A stretch of 64,000 bases of DNA from a virus: positions 1-64,000 of the IMG/VR virus record IMGVR_UViG_3300020172_001601. One strand, given 5' to 3'. Shown here in pieces: positions 57,598 to 64,000 of the stretch. Both the position numbers and the translations under genes were made by a program. The notes beneath the pieces are model-generated. The model made no database searches. It had not been told where the DNA came from and was given only the letters and a program-made list of their open reading frames with translations. Within the stretch, counting starts at the first letter, position 1. Each line of letters opens with the position of its first letter.

Positions 57598-57600
57598 ATA
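57594..57600 (+). promoter_or_regulatory. CTAAATA late-type promoter of the TrpF-like gene
   Basis: CTAAATA overlaps the stop codon of the metallophosphoesterase gene and lies 43 bases before ATG 57644. The leader contains a possible AACCT/AGGTT stem. Confidence 0.5.
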
Positions 57601-57643
57601 CGGCCTGAACCTAAAGCGGTTTCGGCCTCTCTAGGTTGGCATC

Positions 57644-58372
57644 ATGAATATCAATAAAGTAACTATAACCGGGGCCGATAACAGTGTTCGCCCTGAAGAC
57701 CTTTTGGCTTTGTCTGCCGAATTCCCATTTGTCGAGTGGGCGATCCTGCTGAGTAGCACGAAAGAAGACAACCCCAGGTTCCCAAGTCGTGCCTGGATTG
57801 ACGAGCTTGCTGCTTTAGGAAAATCTCACAACCTTCAATTAGCAGGCCATGTTTGTGGAGCCTGGGTCCGAAATCTCGTTGTCAAGAAAGACCCTGCTGT
57901 ATTTGTTGAGCGGCCTGAATTTCTCGAATACTTCCCTCGTATTCAATTGAATTTCAGCCCATATCACGCAGCCCAATTGTTTTTGGATGTATTGAAGCCG
58001 TTCAACAACGAGTTCATTTTCCAAGTGGGCAGTCAAGGCAAGACAGACAAAGTAGCCTTGCTTAACCTTGGTCGTAGCTTGGGCTTAAACCTCTCGATCC
58101 TCTTTGATCGGTCGGGCGGCAAGGGCGTGGTGCCATCAGATTGGCCAGAGCCTATTGACCCATTTTACCTGGGTTATGCTGGCGGGCTGGGTCCAGACAC
58201 ATTGTCAGACCAATTGCCGAAAATATCGGAAACGGTGGGCGATAGAACGATTTGGATCGACATGGAATCCAGAGTTCGATCTGATGACGACCAGCAGTTC
58301 GATCTTGATAAGGTTCGTGCATGTCTTGAAATATCAAGACCTTGGGTCGATTCTACAGTACGATTGCCGTAA
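57644..58372 (+). CDS. Phosphoribosylanthranilate isomerase (TrpF)-like barrel protein
   Basis: 242 residues with TrpF-like order: KVTITGADNSVRPEDLLALS at the N-terminus, a central barrel, ILFDRSGGKG near 146, and YAGGLGPDTLSDQL near 175. The general-acid Asp is kept (FDRSGGKG). The catalytic Cys of the family motif (KICG) is Thr (TITG), so normal isomerase activity is doubtful. It probably binds a phosphorylated or nucleotide-like ligand. A link to tryptophan metabolism is speculative. Confidence 0.7.
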   Translation: MNINKVTITGADNSVRPEDLLALSAEFPFVEWAILLSSTKEDNPRFPSRAWIDELAALGKSHNLQLAGHVCGAWVRNLVVKKDPAVFVERPEFLEYFPRIQLNFSPYHAAQLFLDVLKPFNNEFIFQVGSQGKTDKVALLNLGRSLGLNLSILFDRSGGKGVVPSDWPEPIDPFYLGYAGGLGPDTLSDQLPKISETVGDRTIWIDMESRVRSDDDQQFDLDKVRACLEISRPWVDSTVRLP

Positions 58373-58382
58373 AGAAGTCGGT

Positions 58383-58411
58383 TTTACAACCAACAAAAAA
58401 CGTGGTACAAT
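58383..58411 (+). promoter_or_regulatory. Sigma70-like promoter nested in a terminator
   Basis: TTTACA (58383-58388), 17-base spacer, TACAAT (58406-58411). Most of the spacer and all of the -10 lie in the 5' arm and loop of the hairpin at 58395-58440. Confidence 0.7.
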
Positions 58412-58440
58412 GTCTACAAGGGCATTGCCCACGTTTTTTT
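58395..58440 (+). terminator. Terminator-like hairpin overlapping a promoter
   Basis: AAAAAACGTGG (58395-58405) pairs with CCACGTTTTTT (58429-58439) around a 23-base loop that itself contains GGGCATTGCCC. It ends in a T-run. Upstream transcripts would form it; transcripts started at about 58418 cannot, since the 5' arm is missing. Confidence 0.6.
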
Positions 58441-58493
58441 ATTGGTCGGGTTGAACCTGTTCCCCGGTTTCCTCTCTTGGCCTTCAGGAGAAA

Positions 58494-59009
58494 ATGATGG
58501 GCATCGACTACACGACATATATTGGACCTCACGTTCGTTGTAAGACGAAGAAGGTTCCGTCCACCAAGACGATTCGCACTTGTTCCGACGCAACCTGCAA
58601 GTTGTATGCAAGCGAAGTGTACGAGAAGCAGAAGAAGTTCTGTGGTCAATGTGGATCGCCGGTTGAAGATCGTGACCTTCCTATTGAAGTTGATAACGTC
58701 ATTGCCCATGACGTGCGAATGGACTTGTTGGATGAAGCCTTATATGACGTGCCGGGTGATTCTTTTCACTTTTGGATGAGAGACAATAATACCCACATTT
58801 GGCTCGCCAATAGGCATGTTCCTGACGCACGGGAATTCTCATTCGACCCTGAAGCGGACATTCAATATGTCCCCATGAATGCCGAATTGATCGCCAAAGA
58901 AATTGAACAGTTCAGTTCCTTCTACGAGAAGGAAATTACCATACTTCGAGAAGAGTATGGTGCTGAAAACGTAGAGGTTCAGTGGGGCCTCATTCACTAC
59001 ATCAGCTAA
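58494..59009 (+). CDS. Hypothetical protein with zinc ribbon
   Basis: 171 residues from ATG 58494 (or 58497; AGGAG upstream). Cys16, Cys30, Cys35 and the CGQC pair near 50-53 suggest a zinc-binding region. The rest has acidic beta/alpha sequence (FDPEADIQYVPMNAELIAKEIEQ). Function unknown. It leads the operon with DNA ligase. Confidence 0.65.
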   Translation: MMGIDYTTYIGPHVRCKTKKVPSTKTIRTCSDATCKLYASEVYEKQKKFCGQCGSPVEDRDLPIEVDNVIAHDVRMDLLDEALYDVPGDSFHFWMRDNNTHIWLANRHVPDAREFSFDPEADIQYVPMNAELIAKEIEQFSSFYEKEITILREEYGAENVEVQWGLIHYIS

Positions 59010-59046
59010 CAAACCGACTAAACACCTAACTAGGAGATTTTTACCA

Positions 59047-61161
59047 ATGGCCGTCAAGCAGCAAGATCAAGAAGTTTCGGAACTTGAGTCAATCATCGAA
59101 ACCCTCGACACTTTGTATGAATCGGGCGATGATTGTGTGCATCCGATCACCGGGAAGTTGGTTTCTGACCCGGAATACGATACGCTACGCAAGCGGCTGT
59201 TTGACTTGCATCCCAAGTCCTATATCTTCAAGGACGTGACGGCTTCAAACGCTGTACAGCACAGCAGGAAGGTTCCTCACAATCCTCCGATGGTGTCGAT
59301 CTCCAAGGCTATTGGGCCTTTGCAGGAACGCACCGATACGTTGAAGGATTTCGTCGGCAAGGTTCAGGCAGAACTTGCCTATGCCGACAGCGAAGAGAAG
59401 TATCTTGTGCAAGCCTACAAGCGTGATGGCGTTGCCGTGGCATTGTACTATGAGAACGGCGTCTTGACTCGTGCCGGTCTTCGTCCTCGCAATGGTACTG
59501 ATGGTGAAGACGTGACAGAAAACATCAAGCACGTTGAAGGCGTTCCGACTGAATTGTGGGAACATGACAAAGACGGCAACCGGGTGAAGTTCCTGCCTGT
59601 CACTTGTTCCATTCGTGGCGAAATCGAATGCCGCAAGTCTGTCTTCCGCAAGGTCGTGGAAGATTGGAATGATCCCAAGTTCGGCCTCGATTCTGAACCC
59701 AAGAATCCTCGCAACTACTCAGCGGGCAGCATTCGTCAGTTCTCGAATCCGGGTGTCACGAAGGAGCGTCGTTTGACGTTCACTGGATATTCTATCCTCG
59801 GCTGGAATGCCAAGGACAATAGCCCTGCTCCGTTCAAGACGGAGATTGAGCGGGCGAAGTACAGCAATGCCAAACTTCGCATTCCGTTCGTGCAGGTTCG
59901 TCCTTTCCGTTGGTCCGATCTTCAAATCCTCGAAGACTTGTCTTCGCAATTGGATTATGAAGTTGACGGCGTGGTTATTTCCGTCAACAACCTCGAAGAC
60001 GCCGAACAGATGGGTACTCACGGTGGCACGGCTACCGGAAATCCCAAGGCCAAGATTGCTTGGAAGTTCGCCGAAGAGTCGGCAGTGGTCGAAGTCGAAG
60101 GCATCACTTGGACGCCGGGTCGCAGTGGCAAGCTGACGCCTGTGTTGAACTTCAAGGGTGTCAAGCTGGATGGCACAACCGTCAGTCAATGTACTGGTCA
60201 CAGCCTTGGTTTCCTCGACGGAACCAGCAAGGCCAGCCTGGGCGAGATCGGCAAGTGGACGGAAGTTCGCATCATCAAGTCCGGCAAGATCATTCCAAAG
60301 GTGATCGAGATCGTCAAGAAAGGCTTCAGCAAGTTGGAAGTTCCGACGAAGTGTCCTTCGTGTAACTCCAAACTGGAAACCCGTCAGGGCGGCGACGGCA
60401 AAGACTTGGTGTGTACGTCAGACTTCTGTGGCGTTCGGGCCGTTGCTCGTCTTGTTCACTTCCTTTCCACGATTGGAGTGAAGGGAATTTCGGACAGCAT
60501 CCTGACCCGTCTGCTGGACGAGAAGTTGGTTCAATATCCTGATGAACTGTATAGCCTTTCGGTGGGCAAGTTGACGACTATTGGATTTTCCAAGCGTCAA
60601 GCGTTGTTGATTGTGTCTCGGCTGTATCTGCATGATGATCCTGCTCATGCTACTGATGATGAATTGGATCAATTCATCAAGCAGAAGAAGACCATCAAGA
60701 TTCCGGCGTGGCAGTTCTTTGCTTCCTTCGGCATTCCCGGCACGGGCAAGTCCGCAGGGCAGGCGCTTATCAATCACTTCGGGACGTTCGACGCTATTGG
60801 GTCTGCAACCCTGGCTCAACTTCAGGAAGTGGATGGGCTGGGCGAAACTTCGGCCAATGCCATCGTCGCCTTCTTTGGCGAACATGATGATATGGTGAAG
60901 CAATTGCTCAAGTTCATCGAGCCGGAAGGCAAGAAGCAAGGCAAGTTGTCTGGCCAGACGTTCGTGTTCACGGGTGGCTTCGATGGTGGCAAGGCCGCTT
61001 GGGAAAAGAAGGTTATTGACCTGGGTGCCTCGGTGTCAGGATCGGTCAGCAAGACGACCAATTATGTGGTGGTCGGAACCGATGCAGGCAGCAAGGAAGC
61101 CAAGGCCAAGCAACTCGGCATCAAGATGCTGAGTCCCGATCAGCTTGAAAAGCTGCTGTAG
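59047..61161 (+). CDS. ligA: NAD+-dependent DNA ligase
   Basis: 704 residues, full bacterial LigA length. The Ia region is short. Adenylation lysine in KRDG (Lys125), GEIECRKSVF, then NPRNYSAGSIRQ. OB-like segment, Zn-finger CPSCNSKLE...CTSDFCG, helix-hairpin-helix repeats (FASFGIPGTGKSAGQALI, LQEVDGLGETSANAI) and a C-terminal BRCT domain (GQTFVFTGGFDGGKAAWEKK). Seals nicks using NAD+, unlike T4 ligase, which uses ATP. AGGAG precedes ATG; terminator follows. Confidence 0.97.
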   Translation: MAVKQQDQEVSELESIIETLDTLYESGDDCVHPITGKLVSDPEYDTLRKRLFDLHPKSYIFKDVTASNAVQHSRKVPHNPPMVSISKAIGPLQERTDTLKDFVGKVQAELAYADSEEKYLVQAYKRDGVAVALYYENGVLTRAGLRPRNGTDGEDVTENIKHVEGVPTELWEHDKDGNRVKFLPVTCSIRGEIECRKSVFRKVVEDWNDPKFGLDSEPKNPRNYSAGSIRQFSNPGVTKERRLTFTGYSILGWNAKDNSPAPFKTEIERAKYSNAKLRIPFVQVRPFRWSDLQILEDLSSQLDYEVDGVVISVNNLEDAEQMGTHGGTATGNPKAKIAWKFAEESAVVEVEGITWTPGRSGKLTPVLNFKGVKLDGTTVSQCTGHSLGFLDGTSKASLGEIGKWTEVRIIKSGKIIPKVIEIVKKGFSKLEVPTKCPSCNSKLETRQGGDGKDLVCTSDFCGVRAVARLVHFLSTIGVKGISDSILTRLLDEKLVQYPDELYSLSVGKLTTIGFSKRQALLIVSRLYLHDDPAHATDDELDQFIKQKKTIKIPAWQFFASFGIPGTGKSAGQALINHFGTFDAIGSATLAQLQEVDGLGETSANAIVAFFGEHDDMVKQLLKFIEPEGKKQGKLSGQTFVFTGGFDGGKAAWEKKVIDLGASVSGSVSKTTNYVVVGTDAGSKEAKAKQLGIKMLSPDQLEKLL

Positions 61162-61180
61162 GATTCGTGAAATTCTTGAC

Positions 61181-61209
61181 TTTACAACATAGAAGGCAGG
61201 TGGTATTTT
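61181..61209 (+). promoter_or_regulatory. Sigma70-like promoter nested in a terminator
   Basis: TTTACA (61181-61186), 17-base spacer, TATTTT (61204-61209). The -10 lies across the 5' arm and loop of the terminator at 61193-61228. A TAGAAT at 61228-61233 is an alternative -10. Confidence 0.55.
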
Positions 61210-61228
61210 ATACCACCTGCCTTTCTTT
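61193..61228 (+). terminator. Intrinsic terminator after the DNA ligase gene
   Basis: 13-bp perfect stem (61194-61206 with 61210-61222), TTT loop and T-rich end. Strong for transcripts from ligA. Transcripts initiated from the nested promoter start at about 61216 and lack the 5' arm. Confidence 0.92.
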
Positions 61229-61252
61229 AGAATGCTGCTGAATGGAGAGAAG

Positions 61253-62332
61253 ATGGAACGTCAAGAATTACTCAATAGCATTACTGCACAATTGGATGTA
61301 GCTGTTGATGAGAGCGATATTCGCCTACTGGCAAACAAATTGTGGCTTGATGCTGGTTCACCAGAAGGTGACGGAGCCTCTTTCTGGTTGGAGGCAGAGT
61401 CTCAATTGCTTGCCGACAAACGTGAGCAAATTGCCAAGACCATTCTTAATCGGGTGTTGATGCCCGTCATGCAAGAATCGGCAGCGTCTATTCAAGACGA
61501 GGCCCAAAAGTACACGCAGAACGCCGTCGCCGTATTGCAAAAAGAACTATTGGAGAACCAACAGTTGGTTTTGCCAGAAGGCGTTCGTTTTCACAAGCGA
61601 GTCGGCAAACTCGATTATCTTGTCATTGAACAGCAGCCTATGGTTCGCACCGTATTGGTTGATACCAGTTATCACAAAGGCAAAATTGGTGCGTCTCGAT
61701 ATGCAGAAGCGTCGTTGGGTGCAAAGGAATATCGCATTGCTTTGCCTTATGTGGTTTATCAGATTACGTTATCTGATTATCAAATGGCTAAGTTTCACAT
61801 TGCCTTCCGCACGGAACCATTGAAGACGCTCAAGGACAAATTGAGTCTTTGTGTTCTTCCTAACTCACATGCAGAAGGTACTGTGTGCTGTCCTTTCACA
61901 AGGCATAACCACACGAATATCGTTGATGCCGTGAGTCATATCATCGGCTTCTATTGGCAGTCGCAATATCGGTATTGTCTTCATCATAGTTTCCCCAACG
62001 ACCCAGCTTTCAAAACCTGGGATGCGTGGGAAAAAGCCAGTGAAGAAAACCCACTTTTTGTTCTCAATCTGAAGTGGCCGGAGTTGGGATACACATTGGC
62101 CGGATACCTGGGCGATGCTGCCAAGGAACAACCGCCAGCGCCGCCAGCAGGCTTCCAGGACTTGTCCTCGAAGTTCATCCGGGCAGCATCAAACATTCTG
62201 TCTTTCAAGGAAATTCCCAAACCCCAGCCTGTGGTCCAAATGACTGATGGCGATGTTCAAAATAAGGTCAAGCAGGCTCTTGATGCCTGCCTTAGAAGGT
62301 TACGGGAAGAACGGGAAGACGAAGATATTTAA
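61253..62332 (+). CDS. DUF2934-containing protein, paralogue of the 63527 product
   Basis: 359 residues from ATG 61253 (GGAGAG upstream). Residues ~24 to 55 (LANKLWLDAGSPEGDGASFWLEAE) match the short DUF2934 motif. The middle (PEGVRFHKRVGKLDYLVIEQQPMVR, then YRIALPYVVYQI) is homologous to the partial gene at 63527. C-terminus Pro-rich then helical. Function unknown; two copies separated by a sigma-like gene suggest a local duplication. Confidence 0.75.
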   Translation: MERQELLNSITAQLDVAVDESDIRLLANKLWLDAGSPEGDGASFWLEAESQLLADKREQIAKTILNRVLMPVMQESAASIQDEAQKYTQNAVAVLQKELLENQQLVLPEGVRFHKRVGKLDYLVIEQQPMVRTVLVDTSYHKGKIGASRYAEASLGAKEYRIALPYVVYQITLSDYQMAKFHIAFRTEPLKTLKDKLSLCVLPNSHAEGTVCCPFTRHNHTNIVDAVSHIIGFYWQSQYRYCLHHSFPNDPAFKTWDAWEKASEENPLFVLNLKWPELGYTLAGYLGDAAKEQPPAPPAGFQDLSSKFIRAASNILSFKEIPKPQPVVQMTDGDVQNKVKQALDACLRRLREEREDEDI

Positions 62333-62337
62333 TCTGC

Positions 62338-62366
62338 TTTACAGCCAGACCTATATGGGGTATAAT
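62338..62366 (+). promoter_or_regulatory. Strong sigma70-like promoter of the 62375 sigma-like gene
   Basis: TTTACA (62338-62343), exactly 17 bases, TATAAT (62361-62366). The GTG start is eight bases after the -10, so the mRNA would be leaderless or nearly so. Confidence 0.72.
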
Positions 62367-62374
62367 CGGTCATT

Positions 62375-63073
62375 GTGATCGCACGATATACTCCTGGCAA
62401 AGCAAAAGCCATGTTGCTCGAATTAGTGACAATTGAAACACCAGCCGCCTTCAAGGTGGTTAGCAGGGAGGCTATTGATCCGACGAAGTATATTTTCTTG
62501 GTCGAAGCGATTGCGCACAAGTTTCGGAAAAGGTTCCGGGGTAAATTCGAGAAGATCGAGGATACCGAGCCATATTCCATTGCTTCAATGGAGTTGGTCA
62601 AGGCCGCTGCCGGATACGATCCTGAAGTGAATGAAGACTTTAGCCGGTACGCATTTCGTGCGATGCGAAATGGAATTATCGAAGCCATTCGTCATCGTAA
62701 TCGTCAAAAGCGAACTGCTGAATTTGCCAAGTTGACCACTCTTGAGTGGCAAGAATTGCCAGAGAAAGAACAAGTTCTGTCTGCCGATATTCCCTCGGAT
62801 GTATATCAGACCTTGATGGCGAATCACCCGGACGATACCGAACAAGATCGTGCTGATAAGGCACTCTTGACGGAAATCTATATCCAGGGCAAAAAGATTC
62901 CATTCATTGCGGAGAAGTATGGAATCAGCAGAATGACGGTATACAACCGTCTTCGTCGCATCATTGGAAAAATCCGTCAGCGTCACAGCGACCTGATTGA
63001 GTCACACGGGGGAATACTCGATGAATGTCCTGAAAGAGAGCCTTGTCGTCTTCACCGAAGGGGCGAGGGTTAA
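62375..63073 (+). CDS. Sigma70-like transcription factor
   Basis: 232 residues if started at GTG 62375; ATG 62411 is an alternative, and neither has a ribosome-binding site. The middle (IASMELVKAAAGYDPEVNED, FSRYAFRAMRNGIIEAIRHR) resembles sigma region 2. A C-terminal helix-turn-helix (FIAEKYGISRMTVYNRLRRI) resembles region 4. It is more divergent than the 48022 sigma. A late-promoter specificity factor is plausible. Its promoter is a near-consensus host type. Confidence 0.75.
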   Translation: MIARYTPGKAKAMLLELVTIETPAAFKVVSREAIDPTKYIFLVEAIAHKFRKRFRGKFEKIEDTEPYSIASMELVKAAAGYDPEVNEDFSRYAFRAMRNGIIEAIRHRNRQKRTAEFAKLTTLEWQELPEKEQVLSADIPSDVYQTLMANHPDDTEQDRADKALLTEIYIQGKKIPFIAEKYGISRMTVYNRLRRIIGKIRQRHSDLIESHGGILDECPEREPCRLHRRGEG

Positions 63074-63527
63074 TTTCAAGGTATACGGCCATTTGGTTCC
63101 AGTGTTTGCAGGCTTGCTGGATGGTGAGCCTCAGATATTCGGAGTTGTGTGGGAAGATGCCGCTCAGAAAGAGGCGTTTGCCCGTCAGGTTCGTGATTGG
63201 ATCGCCGCAGATCGTCTCAAGGAATATATCATGGTGGTCGAAGCATGGACCGCCAATATTCCAGAGGGCGACCAGTATAAAGTCCGGGATTGGCTCAAAT
63301 CTCACGGAACCCTGCAAAATTGGCCCGACCGCAGCGAAGTGGTCATGGTCCTATATTGTTCGCCAACCGAAGAAATTGAGTATACAGCAGACATTATTCG
63401 TGGTAGAATCCCGGCACCAATGATCGGGGAATGGAAAATCAGCCAGCGTAAAGTGAAGTTCAACCACGAAGACTTCACTACTCGATTTCAAGGTTTGTTC
63501 CTTAAAAGCAAAGCGGGGCAAAACTAA
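63021..63527 (+). CDS. Hypothetical protein
   Basis: 168 residues from ATG 63021 (CGGGGGAA upstream), overlapping the sigma-like gene by 53 bases. It contains FTEGARVNFKVYGHLVPVFAG and VRDWIAADRLKEYIMVVEAW, looks globular, and has no recognised family. One-base overlap with the next gene. Confidence 0.65.
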   Translation: MNVLKESLVVFTEGARVNFKVYGHLVPVFAGLLDGEPQIFGVVWEDAAQKEAFARQVRDWIAADRLKEYIMVVEAWTANIPEGDQYKVRDWLKSHGTLQNWPDRSEVVMVLYCSPTEEIEYTADIIRGRIPAPMIGEWKISQRKVKFNHEDFTTRFQGLFLKSKAGQN

Positions 63528-64000
63528 TGCCATCACAACAAGAAATCGTCGATGCAGTCGCTCGCCAGTTGAAGGGCAAAGACCTCAGCCAGCAAGCAGT
63601 CATGGTTCTTCAGAAGGCTACGGCACGGGTGCTTGAGCGAATCAAGCAGAACGTCGATGCCCAAATCAAAGAAGACTCTTCGCCCATCGTTGAGAAGTTC
63701 GTCAAGAATGCCGCCACGAAAATGTCGGCAATGACCCAGCAATGGGCCGATGGCGTCAAGAATGATCTTGTCGTATTCCCGGAAGGAACTCGATATATTT
63801 GGCGTGATGGTCAAATGACAACCATCATCGTTGAGCAGCAGCCGCAGGTTCGCCATATCAACGTCTATGGCAAGATTTACTTGCTGTCGCTGCCATACGT
63901 CCAGTTCATCATGACGTTCAAGAACCACCAGTTGACACAATCTCTTCGGGTGACTTGCACCAAGAAACCAATCACTGATCTCGATCAGGCGGCGAACTTT
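63527..64000 (+). CDS. Paralogue of the 61253 product (partial at window end)
   Basis: Open from ATG 63527 (TAATG overlap with the previous stop) to the last base; 158 codons seen. Shared with the 61253 protein: PEGTRYIWRDGQMTTIIVEQQPQVRH, then YLLSLPYVQFIMTFKN. It lacks the DUF2934 segment and has a Lys/Gln-rich helical N-terminus. Truncated by the window edge. Confidence 0.78.
   Translation, partial: MPSQQEIVDAVARQLKGKDLSQQAVMVLQKATARVLERIKQNVDAQIKEDSSPIVEKFVKNAATKMSAMTQQWADGVKNDLVVFPEGTRYIWRDGQMTTIIVEQQPQVRHINVYGKIYLLSLPYVQFIMTFKNHQLTQSLRVTCTKKPITDLDQAANF

Noticed and set aside
1-64000. tRNA genes
   Set aside because: Intergenic gaps other than 41.75-42.34 kb are too short, and no cloverleaf with a TTCRANNY T-loop was seen.

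Overview
The window is a 64 kb slice of a large tailed-phage (Caudoviricetes, probably jumbo or huge phage) genome. It is almost entirely coding, with short or overlapping junctions, mostly on the + strand and with a few single minus-strand genes. The evidence for a phage is the mix of contents: phage-type replication and nucleotide genes (C-family DNA polymerase, NAD-dependent DNA ligase, dUTPase, dCMP deaminase, PhoH, DHH phosphoesterase), collagen-like and Gly-rich appendage proteins, many glycosyltransferases and methyltransferases, and virus-borne copies of cell genes. No terminase, portal, capsid, lysis or tRNA gene is visible, so this is only part of the genome. The host cannot be named. 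Sigma70-like promoters, AGGAGG ribosome-binding sites, a lipoprotein and several signal peptides indicate a bacterium, and the Tyr/Pro-rich secreted protein only hints at a planctomycete-like host.

Layout. 1-3.2 kb: two tandem collagen-like (Gly-X-Gln) fibre proteins and a glycosyltransferase-methyltransferase fusion. 3.3-9.5 kb: AAA+ ATPase, a voltage-gated K+ channel whose tail overlaps a PHP-less DNA polymerase III alpha, and accessory proteins. 9.5-17.2 kb: methyltransferases, glycosyltransferases, a DHH phosphoesterase and an Mpo1-like membrane protein. 17.2-21.2 kb: ribosomal protein bS21, a ribbon-helix-helix regulator, peptide deformylase, a lipoprotein and an indoleamine 2,3-dioxygenase-family protein. 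21.2-24.1 kb: a membrane-stress-like module with a PspA/IM30 homologue. 24.1-29.1 kb: probable virion proteins behind CTAAATA promoters, plus a dCMP deaminase. 29.1-37.7 kb: a 2-oxoacid decarboxylase, IF-3, an A-type Fe-S carrier, aldehyde dehydrogenase, a short nucleotide-sugar dehydrogenase, a GroES-like co-chaperonin and DnaJ. 38-46.5 kb: dUTPase, a GT2 plus 2-oxoglutarate oxygenase pair, a zincin, a hairpin-rich non-coding RNA locus (about 41.82-42.30 kb), PhoH and structural proteins. 46.5-58.4 kb: amidoligase, sigma factor, envelope proteins, thioredoxin, sugar dehydratase, glycosyltransferase, metallophosphoesterase and a TrpF-like barrel. 58.4-64 kb: NAD+-dependent DNA ligase, a second sigma-like factor and a paralogous pair of proteins.

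Two promoter classes are readable. One is sigma70-like (typically TTTACA-N17-TATAAT). The other is a T4-late-like box (CTAAATA). At a set of genes the -10 element lies only 3-9 bases before the start codon, which implies leaderless mRNAs, and the phage also carries bS21, IF-3 and peptide deformylase, which all act in translation initiation or nascent-chain processing. At two places a promoter is nested inside the 5' arm or loop of an intrinsic terminator, so upstream transcripts would stop while new ones escape. Functions are inferred from motifs read by eye; no database search was run.
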